A DNA stretch of 64,000 nt from Chryseosolibacter sp964551035 (GTDB taxonomy: Bacteria; Bacteroidota; Bacteroidia; Cytophagales; Cyclobacteriaceae), in NCBI GenBank assembly GCA_964551035.1, contig CAZKBK010000003.1:62001-126000 (forward strand), given 5' to 3'. Below, one piece after another: positions 42,611 to 50,772 of this stretch. The notes beneath the pieces were generated by a model, which was given only the letters and a program-made list of their open reading frames with translations, was not told the origin of the DNA and made no database searches. A program made the position numbers and the translations under genes. Position 1 is the stretch's first letter. The number at the start of each line of letters is the position of its first letter.

Positions 42611-44680
42611 ATGAACGCACAACGCACCCAACCGTCGGGCTACCGCGCACGGCCGCAGAAACCAGGCACACCCTCGGGCGGAGAAAAGTGGCAATGGCCT
42701 TCCGGGAAGATCTGGCTCTGGATCATCGGCATCCTCGCTTTGAATTATTTCATCGGTAAGTATTTCTTTCCCGGACCGGAAGCCGCGGTGAAGGTCCCCT
42801 ACACGTTCTTCAAAGCGCAGGTAGAAAATGGAAACGTGACCGAAATCTTCGCCCGTGGCTTGTCGGTAACGGGACATTTTCAGGAAGCGGTGACGGTACC
42901 TCCCAGGCAGGACTACGACAGCACAAAGATCAATGTCAATAACAAACCCGTCGAGGCCCGAAACTTCACCACGGAGTTGCCCGCCTTCATGGACGACGGG
43001 CTTGAATCATTGCTCATCGAACAGGGCGTGACGATCCGGGCGGAGCCGCTGGACGAGGGCGGTAACCCATTGCTCTCCTTCCTCATCCTCTTCGGTCCCG
43101 CGCTCCTCATCATCGCCTTCTATATCTGGCTCTATCGCCGTGCGAAGCAGGGTGGCGGTTTTGGCGGCATGGGCAGCATGATGGGAATCGGAAGCAGCAA
43201 AGCCCGGCGATATGACAATGCGAACGACAAGAAAGTCACGTTCAACGATGTTGCCGGCATCGATGAAGCTGAAAATGAACTGATAGAAGTCGTCGATTTT
43301 TTGAAGAATCCAAAGAAATACACAAGGTTGGGTGGCACTGCACCAAAAGGCGTACTCCTTGTCGGGGCGCCCGGAACGGGCAAGACGCTCCTGGCCCGGG
43401 CCGTTGCCGGCGAAGCAGGCGTACCCTTCTTTTCGATGAGCGCATCCGAGTTTATCGAAATGATCGTCGGCGTCGGCGCGGCAAGGGTCCGCGATCTCTT
43501 TAAACAGGCCCGCGAGCATGCGCCAGCCATCATCTTCATAGACGAGCTCGACGCTATCGGAAGGGCCAGGGGCATGACGGCAATCGGTGGATCCAGCGAA
43601 CAGGAGCAAACCCTGAATCAAATCCTCACGGAAATGGACGGCTTTTCCAGTAAGGAGGGCGTCATCGTTTTGGCCGCCACCAACCAGCCCGACGTGCTTG
43701 ACCAGGCCCTGCTTCGCCCGGGGCGATTTGACCGGCGGGTGGTCGTCAACCTTCCAGACCGCCATGGCAGAGAAGCCATCCTCAAAGTGCACACGCGCGC
43801 CGTGCCCATGGATAAAGGTGTAAACCTCCATGAAGTTGCTTCGGCAACGCCCGGGCTATCGGGTGCAGATCTCCGCAACCTCGTCAACGAAGCTGCCCTG
43901 CTTGCCGCCCGTCGCGACCGAAGCGCCGTCAATCATTCGGACTTCCTCGACGCGCTTGAAAAGATCGTCCTCGGTCCGGAACGGTCACTCATTCTCAGTC
44001 CGGAAGAACGGGAGCGCATAGCCTACCATGAGAGTGGTCATGCTATCCTTGGCCTGGTCGTTCCGGGGGCGGACCCCGTGAATCGGGTTACGATCGTTCC
44101 GCGCGGGCAGGCCCTGGGCGTTACCTATCAGCGCCCGGAGGCCGACCGATACAACTACTCAGAAGACTATCTCAGGGCAAGGATCGTCGGCATCCTCGGT
44201 GGACGAACGGCGGAAGAAATTGTCTTCGGATCCCGCACAACCGGCGCGGAAAACGACATCGAGCAGGCGACGCAAATTGCCCGCGGGATGGTAACGCGCT
44301 GGGGCATGAGCGAACGCCTCGGCATGATCCAGCTTGCTCCCAAATCAAACCCATACCTCAACGGCCCTTCCAACAATGGTTATGGCGCGCAACGACCGTT
44401 CAGCGAGCATACGGCACAGGCGATCGACGACGAAGTACTCCGGATCATCAAAGAATGTCACGACGACGCCAGAAGCCTCTTGCAAAACCATCGAAAAGAG
44501 CTCGAGACCCTCGCGCAAGCGCTCCTCGAAAGTGAAACGCTCAACGAAAGCGAAATCCTCCGGGTCACGGGCCTGACGAAAGGGCGAAAGAGGAGAGAGC
44601 CGAGAGCGAAGAGCAAAGAGCAAAGAGCAAAGAGCCGAGAGCGAAGAGCAAACAGCCGAGAGCGGAGAGCGGAGAGTTAA
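42611..44680 (+). CDS. ftsH: FtsH ATP-dependent zinc metalloprotease
   Basis: 689 residues. Two membrane helices (34-53 and 154-175) flank a periplasmic domain. The AAA module has Walker A GAPGTGKT (252-259), Walker B IIFIDELDAIGR, and the second region of homology ATNQPDVLDQALLRPGRFDR. The peptidase centre is H473-E-S-G-H477 with Asp549. The pore loop reads EMIVGVG: position 285 is Ile where most FtsH have Phe. Residues about 658-689 are a Lys/Arg/Glu/Ser tail encoded by a heptamer array, absent from normal FtsH. It degrades membrane and regulatory proteins. Confidence 0.95.
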   Translation: MNAQRTQPSGYRARPQKPGTPSGGEKWQWPSGKIWLWIIGILALNYFIGKYFFPGPEAAVKVPYTFFKAQVENGNVTEIFARGLSVTGHFQEAVTVPPRQDYDSTKINVNNKPVEARNFTTELPAFMDDGLESLLIEQGVTIRAEPLDEGGNPLLSFLILFGPALLIIAFYIWLYRRAKQGGGFGGMGSMMGIGSSKARRYDNANDKKVTFNDVAGIDEAENELIEVVDFLKNPKKYTRLGGTAPKGVLLVGAPGTGKTLLARAVAGEAGVPFFSMSASEFIEMIVGVGAARVRDLFKQAREHAPAIIFIDELDAIGRARGMTAIGGSSEQEQTLNQILTEMDGFSSKEGVIVLAATNQPDVLDQALLRPGRFDRRVVVNLPDRHGREAILKVHTRAVPMDKGVNLHEVASATPGLSGADLRNLVNEAALLAARRDRSAVNHSDFLDALEKIVLGPERSLILSPEERERIAYHESGHAILGLVVPGADPVNRVTIVPRGQALGVTYQRPEADRYNYSEDYLRARIVGILGGRTAEEIVFGSRTTGAENDIEQATQIARGMVTRWGMSERLGMIQLAPKSNPYLNGPSNNGYGAQRPFSEHTAQAIDDEVLRIIKECHDDARSLLQNHRKELETLAQALLESETLNESEILRVTGLTKGRKRREPRAKSKEQRAKSRERRANSRERRAES

Positions 44681-44712
44681 GAGCCAAAAGCTAGGAGCCA
44701 AGAGCGGAGAAC
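44594..44712 (+). repeat. Heptamer tandem array, 17 copies (NNAGAGC)
   Basis: Seventeen 7-base units of the form NNAGAGC, decaying slightly at the right end (CAAAAGC, TAGGAGC, GGAGAAC). The first 12 or so are read as ftsH codons; because 7 is not a multiple of 3 the frame rotates and yields an Ala-Lys-Ser-Lys-Glu-Gln-Arg type tail until a TAA in the 13th unit (TAAGAGC). Same unit as at 26849-26939. Confidence 0.9.
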
Positions 44713-44744
44713 CAAACGCTGCCTGCCGGTGGCTCAATATTTGT

Positions 44745-47700
44745 TTGCTTCTACGGACAAGATTCACCATCATACATTTGACGACGACCGTAAAAATAGT
44801 ATTGCTCATTGCCCTTGTCGGCGGCACCGGCCTGGTCCGCGCACAACAATTTGGTCGTAACAAGCCGCACTACAAAACTTTCGACTTCACCGTTAAGGAA
44901 TCTGAACACTTTCGCCTTTATCATTACCTGCCGGATAGCATCGCCGCTCAGATGTTGCACACGGCCGAACGATGGTATGTTCACGAACAGAAAATATTCA
45001 AGGATACATTCGCAACAAGAAATCCGATCATCGTCTATTCAAACCATGCGGACTTCCAGCAAACGACGGCAATCTCGGGAACCATCGGCGTGGGCACGGG
45101 AGGTGTCACGGAAGCTTTACGAAACCGTGTGGTGATGCCCGTGATGGAACTCAACTCCCAGACCGACCATGTGCTCGGCCATGAACTCGTTCATGCTTTC
45201 CAGTACCGGCTCGTCCAGAAGGATTCGTTGTCACTCTCGCATCTTCAGAACATCCCACTCTGGATGGTGGAAGGGCTTGCCGAATACCTTTCCATCGGCA
45301 GCATTGATCCGCATACTGCCATGTGGATGCGCGACGCCATCGTACGCGACGATTTTCCCACGCTCCGGGAAATGACGCGGTCGTATGAATATTTTCCCTA
45401 TCGCTATGGTCAGGCATTCTGGTCGTTTGTAACGGGCGTGTACGGAGACTCGGTCGTATCTCCCCTCTTCCGCGAAACGGCCCTCTATGGCTATGAGCAA
45501 GCGTTGAAGACCCTCACCGGCCTTGACGCAGAAGCTTTTTCCCGGGCATGGGAAAAGAACCTTGAAAACTACTACACCCCATTCAAACTCCTGAAACCAG
45601 ACACCGTGACCGGAAAATTATTAATCGATCCGGAAAAATCGGGTGACCTCAACATTGCGCCGGCGATAAGTCCCAACGGCCAGTACGTCGCGTTTCTTTC
45701 ACAAAAGAATTTTTTCAGTATTGACCTGTTTTTAGCCGACGCCAAAACGGGAAAGATCCTAAGAACGCTCTCGTCGACGGCAAAGCAAAGTCACATCGAC
45801 GACTTCAGCTTTGTCGAGTCAGCCCCGGCCTGGGCGCCACACAGCGACCGTATTGCGTTCAGTGTATTCAGCAAGGGCCAGACGATGCTTTCAGTCGTCG
45901 ACGTGAGCACAGACAATTCCCGCACCTTTCCGATTCCCGGCTTGTCGTACTTCAGCAATCCGGCATGGTCGCCGGACGGCAAGCACGTTGTCGTTTCCGG
46001 TTTGCGGAACGGCCAATCCGACTTGTACCTCTACAATTTCGAAGAGAACAAAACGGTCCAACTCACCGATGACGCCTATTCGGACATCCAGCCGACGTGG
46101 TCCCCTGACGGTAGTCGAATCCTTTTTGTTTCGGACCGGCCTGCTGCCGGAAGCGCCTACAATACCCGATCACTGCAGCTATCGGTCCTGGACCTCGCGG
46201 ATGATCGCATCAACGTTCTGGACGTATTTCACGGTGCCGAAAATCTTAGCCCGGTCTTATCTCCTGACGGGACGTCCGCATACTTCCTCTCCAACCGCGA
46301 TGGCTTCAGGAACCTGTACCAATATGATTTCGCCTCGGGACAGGTAAAACAACTTACCGACTATGTGACGGGCGTCACCGGCATCACCGCGTATTCCCCG
46401 GCCCTGAGTATATCGAAAGGGACGGGTCTGATGGCGTACACCTATTTTTCAGACGCGAAATACCTTCTCTACACGGCTATGCCAGGCGAATTCGAGGCCC
46501 GTGTCGTTGATGCCGATGAAGTCGATTTAGCTCCCGGCGTCCTGCCACCCGATCGACGGTCCATGGACATCGTGAACCGGTACGTGGCCAGCATGGAACG
46601 CCCTGCCGACACCACCATGCGGCTCGATGATTCCCGGCCCTACCAACCCAGGCTCGGCCTCGAGTTTATTGGCAACAACGTCAGCGTCGGAGTGAGCAGC
46701 CGATCGTTTGCCGGACAGACCGGCATGGCCGGGGGCATCAACATGATGTTCGGCGACATGCTGGGGTACCACAAGCTTTACGCAACCGTCGCCCTGAACG
46801 GCGAAATTTATGATTTCGGCGGCCAGGTAGCGTATGTGAATCAACGCAGGAAATTGATCTGGGGAGTTTCGGCCTCCCACATTCCCTACCGCTCGTCGTA
46901 CCTGACCTACCGGCCGGACACGCTGTTCATTGGCCAGGACACGCTGGAGACCGTAGACGCCATGCTAGACGTCTACCGGACCTTTGAAAAATCCCTGTCG
47001 TTGTTCGGATACATCCCGTTGAGCACGACACAGCGCTTTGAGGCCGGCGTCGGCTACTCCCTCTATTCCTTTCGTCTCGACCGATTTCATCACCACTACT
47101 ACGGGCGCTTCGTCGTGCAGGAATCGCGCGAAGAATTGGATGCGCCGGAGGGATACGGCGTCGGAAGCGTATACGGCGCGTATGTTTTTGACAACTCCTT
47201 TTTTGGTATAGCCTCGCCGTTACGCGGAAAGCGCTACCGGCTTGAGGCGTCGGCCAACTATGACGTGCTCGATTACTACACCGTTCTGGCGGACTACCGG
47301 CAATATTTCTTTCTGAACCCGACAGCCATCGCGTTCCGGATACTCCATATGAGCCGACACGGCCGCGACGCCGAAAGCAGCCGCCTCTATCCCCTCAGCT
47401 TTGCCTATCCCACGCTGACAAGGGGTAACAGTTTCGATAACCTCGCCCGTTACGCGGACGGCGATCAAAGCGACCCTTACGCCATCGACAACCTTTTCGG
47501 CAGCCGGCTGCTCGTCGCCAACATTGAATGGCGTTTACCCTTCACCGGTCCTGAACGCCTGACGCCCATCAAGTCCAACATTCTCTTCACCGAGCTCGCG
47601 CTGTTTGCGGATGCGGGGCTGGCCTGGAACAGGGGTGACGCGCCCTCGATCGAAGGAGATACCAACGGTGTGGATATGCGTACACCGTTTATCACAACCG

Positions 47701-47822
47701 GCGTGTCGCTGCGGGTGAATCTTTTCGGCGCCATCATCATTGAACCTTACCTGGCGTTTCCGTTGCGGAACGGCGGGCTGGAAAAGGGCATCTTTGGCTT
47801 GAATTTTAGTCCGGGCTGGTGA
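44745..47822 (+). CDS. Metallopeptidase - beta-propeller - outer-membrane barrel fusion protein
   Basis: 1025 residues. After a hydrophobic signal region (about 15-33) comes a gluzincin-type domain with zinc motif H146-E-L-V-H150 and third ligand candidate Glu176 (WMVEGLAEYL), as in peptidase MA. Then a PD40/TolB-like propeller (about 300-610; AWSPDGKHVV, TWSPDGSRILFVSD, VLSPDGTSAYFLS) and a C-terminal region (about 660-1025) of alternating amphipathic strands with aromatic girdles that ends in an aromatic residue (FSPGW), like a surface-antigen barrel. No ATG is available; TTG 44745 or TTG 44778 starts it. Surface protease role is inferred. Confidence 0.75.
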   Translation: MLLRTRFTIIHLTTTVKIVLLIALVGGTGLVRAQQFGRNKPHYKTFDFTVKESEHFRLYHYLPDSIAAQMLHTAERWYVHEQKIFKDTFATRNPIIVYSNHADFQQTTAISGTIGVGTGGVTEALRNRVVMPVMELNSQTDHVLGHELVHAFQYRLVQKDSLSLSHLQNIPLWMVEGLAEYLSIGSIDPHTAMWMRDAIVRDDFPTLREMTRSYEYFPYRYGQAFWSFVTGVYGDSVVSPLFRETALYGYEQALKTLTGLDAEAFSRAWEKNLENYYTPFKLLKPDTVTGKLLIDPEKSGDLNIAPAISPNGQYVAFLSQKNFFSIDLFLADAKTGKILRTLSSTAKQSHIDDFSFVESAPAWAPHSDRIAFSVFSKGQTMLSVVDVSTDNSRTFPIPGLSYFSNPAWSPDGKHVVVSGLRNGQSDLYLYNFEENKTVQLTDDAYSDIQPTWSPDGSRILFVSDRPAAGSAYNTRSLQLSVLDLADDRINVLDVFHGAENLSPVLSPDGTSAYFLSNRDGFRNLYQYDFASGQVKQLTDYVTGVTGITAYSPALSISKGTGLMAYTYFSDAKYLLYTAMPGEFEARVVDADEVDLAPGVLPPDRRSMDIVNRYVASMERPADTTMRLDDSRPYQPRLGLEFIGNNVSVGVSSRSFAGQTGMAGGINMMFGDMLGYHKLYATVALNGEIYDFGGQVAYVNQRRKLIWGVSASHIPYRSSYLTYRPDTLFIGQDTLETVDAMLDVYRTFEKSLSLFGYIPLSTTQRFEAGVGYSLYSFRLDRFHHHYYGRFVVQESREELDAPEGYGVGSVYGAYVFDNSFFGIASPLRGKRYRLEASANYDVLDYYTVLADYRQYFFLNPTAIAFRILHMSRHGRDAESSRLYPLSFAYPTLTRGNSFDNLARYADGDQSDPYAIDNLFGSRLLVANIEWRLPFTGPERLTPIKSNILFTELALFADAGLAWNRGDAPSIEGDTNGVDMRTPFITTGVSLRVNLFGAIIIEPYLAFPLRNGGLEKGIFGLNFSPGW

Positions 47823-47952
47823 TCTGCCGCCATGCCGGAAGTCCCGGGCACCTGGCGCGTTGCAGCAAAAATAAGGGTACAAGACTTCACAGAAAGCCTC
47901 ACGCAAAGACGCAACGGTCGCCCTGTGTGGGCTTATTTCATGCGACCCTCTA

Positions 47953-49653
47953 CTAATGTCCTTGCTTCACCGCATAGTCCACGGCGCGTGCGGTCATGGC
48001 CATGTAAGTCAGGGATGGGTTCTGTGTGGATGTGGACGTCATGCATGCACCATCGGTGACATACACATTGTTACACGCATGCATTTGATTCCATTTATTG
48101 AGCAATGACGTCTTCGGATCGTTGCCCATCCGGACCCCACCCATCTCATGGATATCGAGTCCGGGCGCCTGCCTTGAGTCGGTGTGCCGGATGTTCGTGA
48201 ATCCAGCCCGGGTAAACATTTCCGTAAACTGTTCAATATAGTCCTTCACCATCTTTTCGTCGTTGTCGTCGTAGTCGACGGAAATCTTCAACCGTGGCAT
48301 TCCCCAGTCATCCACGCGGCCTTCATCGAGGGTAACAAAGTTTGTTTCTTTCGGGATCGTCTCTCCCATCATGTGTGAGCCCACCCGCCACGGACCGAGC
48401 TTCGACTTGGCGAGATTCTCCTTCAACTCCTGGCCAACGCCGTCACGTCCGTTCTCGTCATATCGTCCGGCCTGGAACCCCGCAGCGTATCCGCGCAGAA
48501 AATCCGTTTCCTGTTGATGAAGATTCCTAAAGCGGGGGATGTATCCGCTGGTTGGTCTTCTTCCTTCAGTCGTTACGTCGGGGAATCCGTCATATTCCGC
48601 GGAAATGCGTGCCCGATAGTTATGAAAGGCAACATATTTTCCCAATAGTCCGCTGTCATTGCCCAACCCGTTAGGGAACCGGTCAGATTTCGAATTCAGC
48701 AGGATCAGGTTGGTGTTGAGCGCAGAGGCATTCACAAAAATGATCGGCGCATAATATTCAATGGCCTCGCGGGTGGTGGCGTCCACCACGAGCACTCCCC
48801 TGGCCCGGCCGAGTTGATCGTCGTACAGTACGGAATGGACCACGGAGTGCGGACGAAGGGTAAGGTTACCCGTCTTCGCGGCCCATGGCAGCGTCGATGA
48901 GTTGCTGCTGAAATACCCTCCAAACGGGCAGCCGCGCTGACACAGGTTGCGATGCTGGCATTGTCCCCGTCCCTGGTCAAGGTGTATTTGACGGGGTTCG
49001 GTAATATGCGCGCAGCGCGCGACAATCACATGGCGGTCGGCGTAGGATTTCCTGAGCTGCTCTCCGAAGTATTTCTCCACGCAGGTAAGTTCAATCGGCG
49101 GAAGGAAGTCTCCGTCGGGTAGTTGCGGAAGGCCGTCCTTGTTTCCTGAAATACCAGCAAACCTTTCAACGTGGCTATACCACGGATCGAGGTCCTTATG
49201 ACGGATGGGCCAATCGACGGCGAAACCGTCCCGTGCCGGGCCTTCGAAGTCAAAGTCGCTCCAACGTTGGGTTTGCCTTGCCCAAAGCAACGACTTTCCA
49301 CCCACCTGGTATCCGCGAATCCAGTCAAAAGGCTTCTCCTGAATGTACGGATGCTCATTGTCCCTGACGAAAAAGTGCATGGCGTCTTCACGAAAAGCGT
49401 AACATCTGCTCACAACCGGATTTTCGTCTTTGATCTTCTGGGGAACGTTGCCGCGATGCTTGAACTCCCACGGCATCATATTCGTTGTGGGGTAATCCAC
49501 ATTGTGCTTCACGTCGCGACCACGTTCCAGCACCAGCGTTTTCAGTCCGCGCTCCGTAAGTTCCTTCGCAGCCCATCCTCCGCTGATACCCGAGCCGATT
49601 ACAATGGCATCAAACGTCCTTTGCTTTTCACTGTCAATATTAAAGTTCGCCAT
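47953..49653 (-). CDS. GMC-family oxidoreductase (gluconate 2-dehydrogenase large-subunit type)
   Basis: 566 residues. FAD fold IVIGSGISGGWAAKELTERG (19-38), the Cys-rich CQHRNLCQRGCPFGG typical of this branch, and the active-site HEMGGVRMG and NPSLTYMAMTARAVDYA near the C-terminus. It oxidises a sugar, sugar acid or alcohol. It has no signal peptide; together with the preceding Tat-type subunit it probably crosses the membrane as a folded complex. No cytochrome c subunit gene follows. It lies four bases after the subunit-3 gene. Confidence 0.88.
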   Translation of the reverse strand: MANFNIDSEKQRTFDAIVIGSGISGGWAAKELTERGLKTLVLERGRDVKHNVDYPTTNMMPWEFKHRGNVPQKIKDENPVVSRCYAFREDAMHFFVRDNEHPYIQEKPFDWIRGYQVGGKSLLWARQTQRWSDFDFEGPARDGFAVDWPIRHKDLDPWYSHVERFAGISGNKDGLPQLPDGDFLPPIELTCVEKYFGEQLRKSYADRHVIVARCAHITEPRQIHLDQGRGQCQHRNLCQRGCPFGGYFSSNSSTLPWAAKTGNLTLRPHSVVHSVLYDDQLGRARGVLVVDATTREAIEYYAPIIFVNASALNTNLILLNSKSDRFPNGLGNDSGLLGKYVAFHNYRARISAEYDGFPDVTTEGRRPTSGYIPRFRNLHQQETDFLRGYAAGFQAGRYDENGRDGVGQELKENLAKSKLGPWRVGSHMMGETIPKETNFVTLDEGRVDDWGMPRLKISVDYDDNDEKMVKDYIEQFTEMFTRAGFTNIRHTDSRQAPGLDIHEMGGVRMGNDPKTSLLNKWNQMHACNNVYVTDGACMTSTSTQNPSLTYMAMTARAVDYAVKQGH

Positions 49654-49656
49654 CGA

Positions 49657-50205
49657 TCAGACCACTTTTGAAGTTTCGTTCACTGGAACACATCCCTTAA
49701 AATCGGGGCCGGGTATGAGTTCGTAAGGTTTGACTTCAGTCAAAAAATACGAAGAAGATGTATAACCCTGCACAATATACCGTCTCGTTAGCCGGTAGAA
49801 TGTACGAACCTCGTCGGAAAGGTCTTCGTTGCCTTTTTCGATCTGCTTAAGAAGGGTGATTCGTTCCGTGGGATCGGATTCGGTAAATGTTTTTCCTCCG
49901 ATTTGTTCGCATGCGGCTTCAAAGGCGCGTAGCCCCTTAAGATACTTTGCCTTGATCTCGTCGGTTTGGCAGTCGTCCACCATGATCAGGGTAAAATGGT
50001 GGGCGTTCATAGTTCTTGCGCCGGGCGTGTTTGTTTCGGGAATGAGGACTTCGGCAATCTCGGCGAGTAGCGACTCTTCCTCACCGTCAATATCGAGGTC
50101 GTTGAGCGCAATTGAAACCTTCCGGGGATCCGAAATGCACGAAGGCAAAAGGATCGCCGCAGTTGTTCCTACTGCAAGCTGTTTTAGAATCTGACGTCTG
50201 TTCAT
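49657..50205 (-). CDS. Gluconate 2-dehydrogenase subunit 3 family protein, Tat-exported
   Basis: 182 residues. A twin-arginine signal (MNRRQILKQLAVGTTAAILL) ends near the lipobox-like LLPSC. The rest matches the gluconate 2-dehydrogenase gamma-subunit family: LLAEIAEVLIPETNTPGA, a helical centre and FYRLTRRYIVQGYTSSSYFLTEVKPYELIPGPDFKGCVP. It is the escort/partner of the GMC enzyme encoded four bases downstream. Confidence 0.88.
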   Translation of the reverse strand: MNRRQILKQLAVGTTAAILLPSCISDPRKVSIALNDLDIDGEEESLLAEIAEVLIPETNTPGARTMNAHHFTLIMVDDCQTDEIKAKYLKGLRAFEAACEQIGGKTFTESDPTERITLLKQIEKGNEDLSDEVRTFYRLTRRYIVQGYTSSSYFLTEVKPYELIPGPDFKGCVPVNETSKVV

Positions 50206-50334
50206 ACGCTATATGCGAATGGAAATTCCATAGAGCAATATAGCATGATATGCCCAAAGATCAACATAAATCGAACCACGGAACGGACAAAAAATGCCGA
50301 ACGGGAGAACCGCCCTGGAGATACCTATCGTCGA

Positions 50335-50670
50335 CTAGTCCTGTCGATCAAAACGCCTTCCGTCGAGGATCATGTACGTAATGCCGTTCGAATCGGTGGT
50401 GGGACGTTGGTCGATCCGAAACGCCTTCCTTCCTACTGTATCGTGCTTGTTGTCGCTCGTAAAAACCATCTTGTCTCCCTTGATCCTGACATTGCCTTCG
50501 CACCGCCCGCGATTCCTGATATCGCAAAGGCCATATCCATTTTGAAAAATCTCCAGGGTATACCGGTCGTTATCCCATATACCGCGGAAGATTTCATCCT
50601 CAGGTGACAGGGCTTCCTGGCATGATGTCAGTGACAAGGCAAGGAACGAGAGTGCAAGAAGTTTTTTCAT
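50335..50670 (-). CDS. Small lipoprotein of unknown function
   Basis: 111 residues with a lipoprotein signal (MKKLLALSFLALSLTSC, Cys17). The mature part (FRGIWDNDRYTLEIFQNGYGLCDIRNRGRCEGNVRI) resembles a small beta-barrel of the lipocalin-like kind seen in many Bacteroidota lipoproteins. No family can be named. It sits between the mannanase and the oxidoreductase pair on the same strand, 102 bases downstream of the mannanase. ATG 50670 is the natural start. Confidence 0.65.
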   Translation of the reverse strand: MKKLLALSFLALSLTSCQEALSPEDEIFRGIWDNDRYTLEIFQNGYGLCDIRNRGRCEGNVRIKGDKMVFTSDNKHDTVGRKAFRIDQRPTTDSNGITYMILDGRRFDRQD

Positions 50671-50772
50671 GACGGGGAATGTTTTGATTTCCAAAAAATA
50701 TGCAATAAAAATGCCAGCCGTTCGACAGATTTGTCGCCCCGTTGATTTTTTCGGCCAGCCCTGGTTTCAAAG

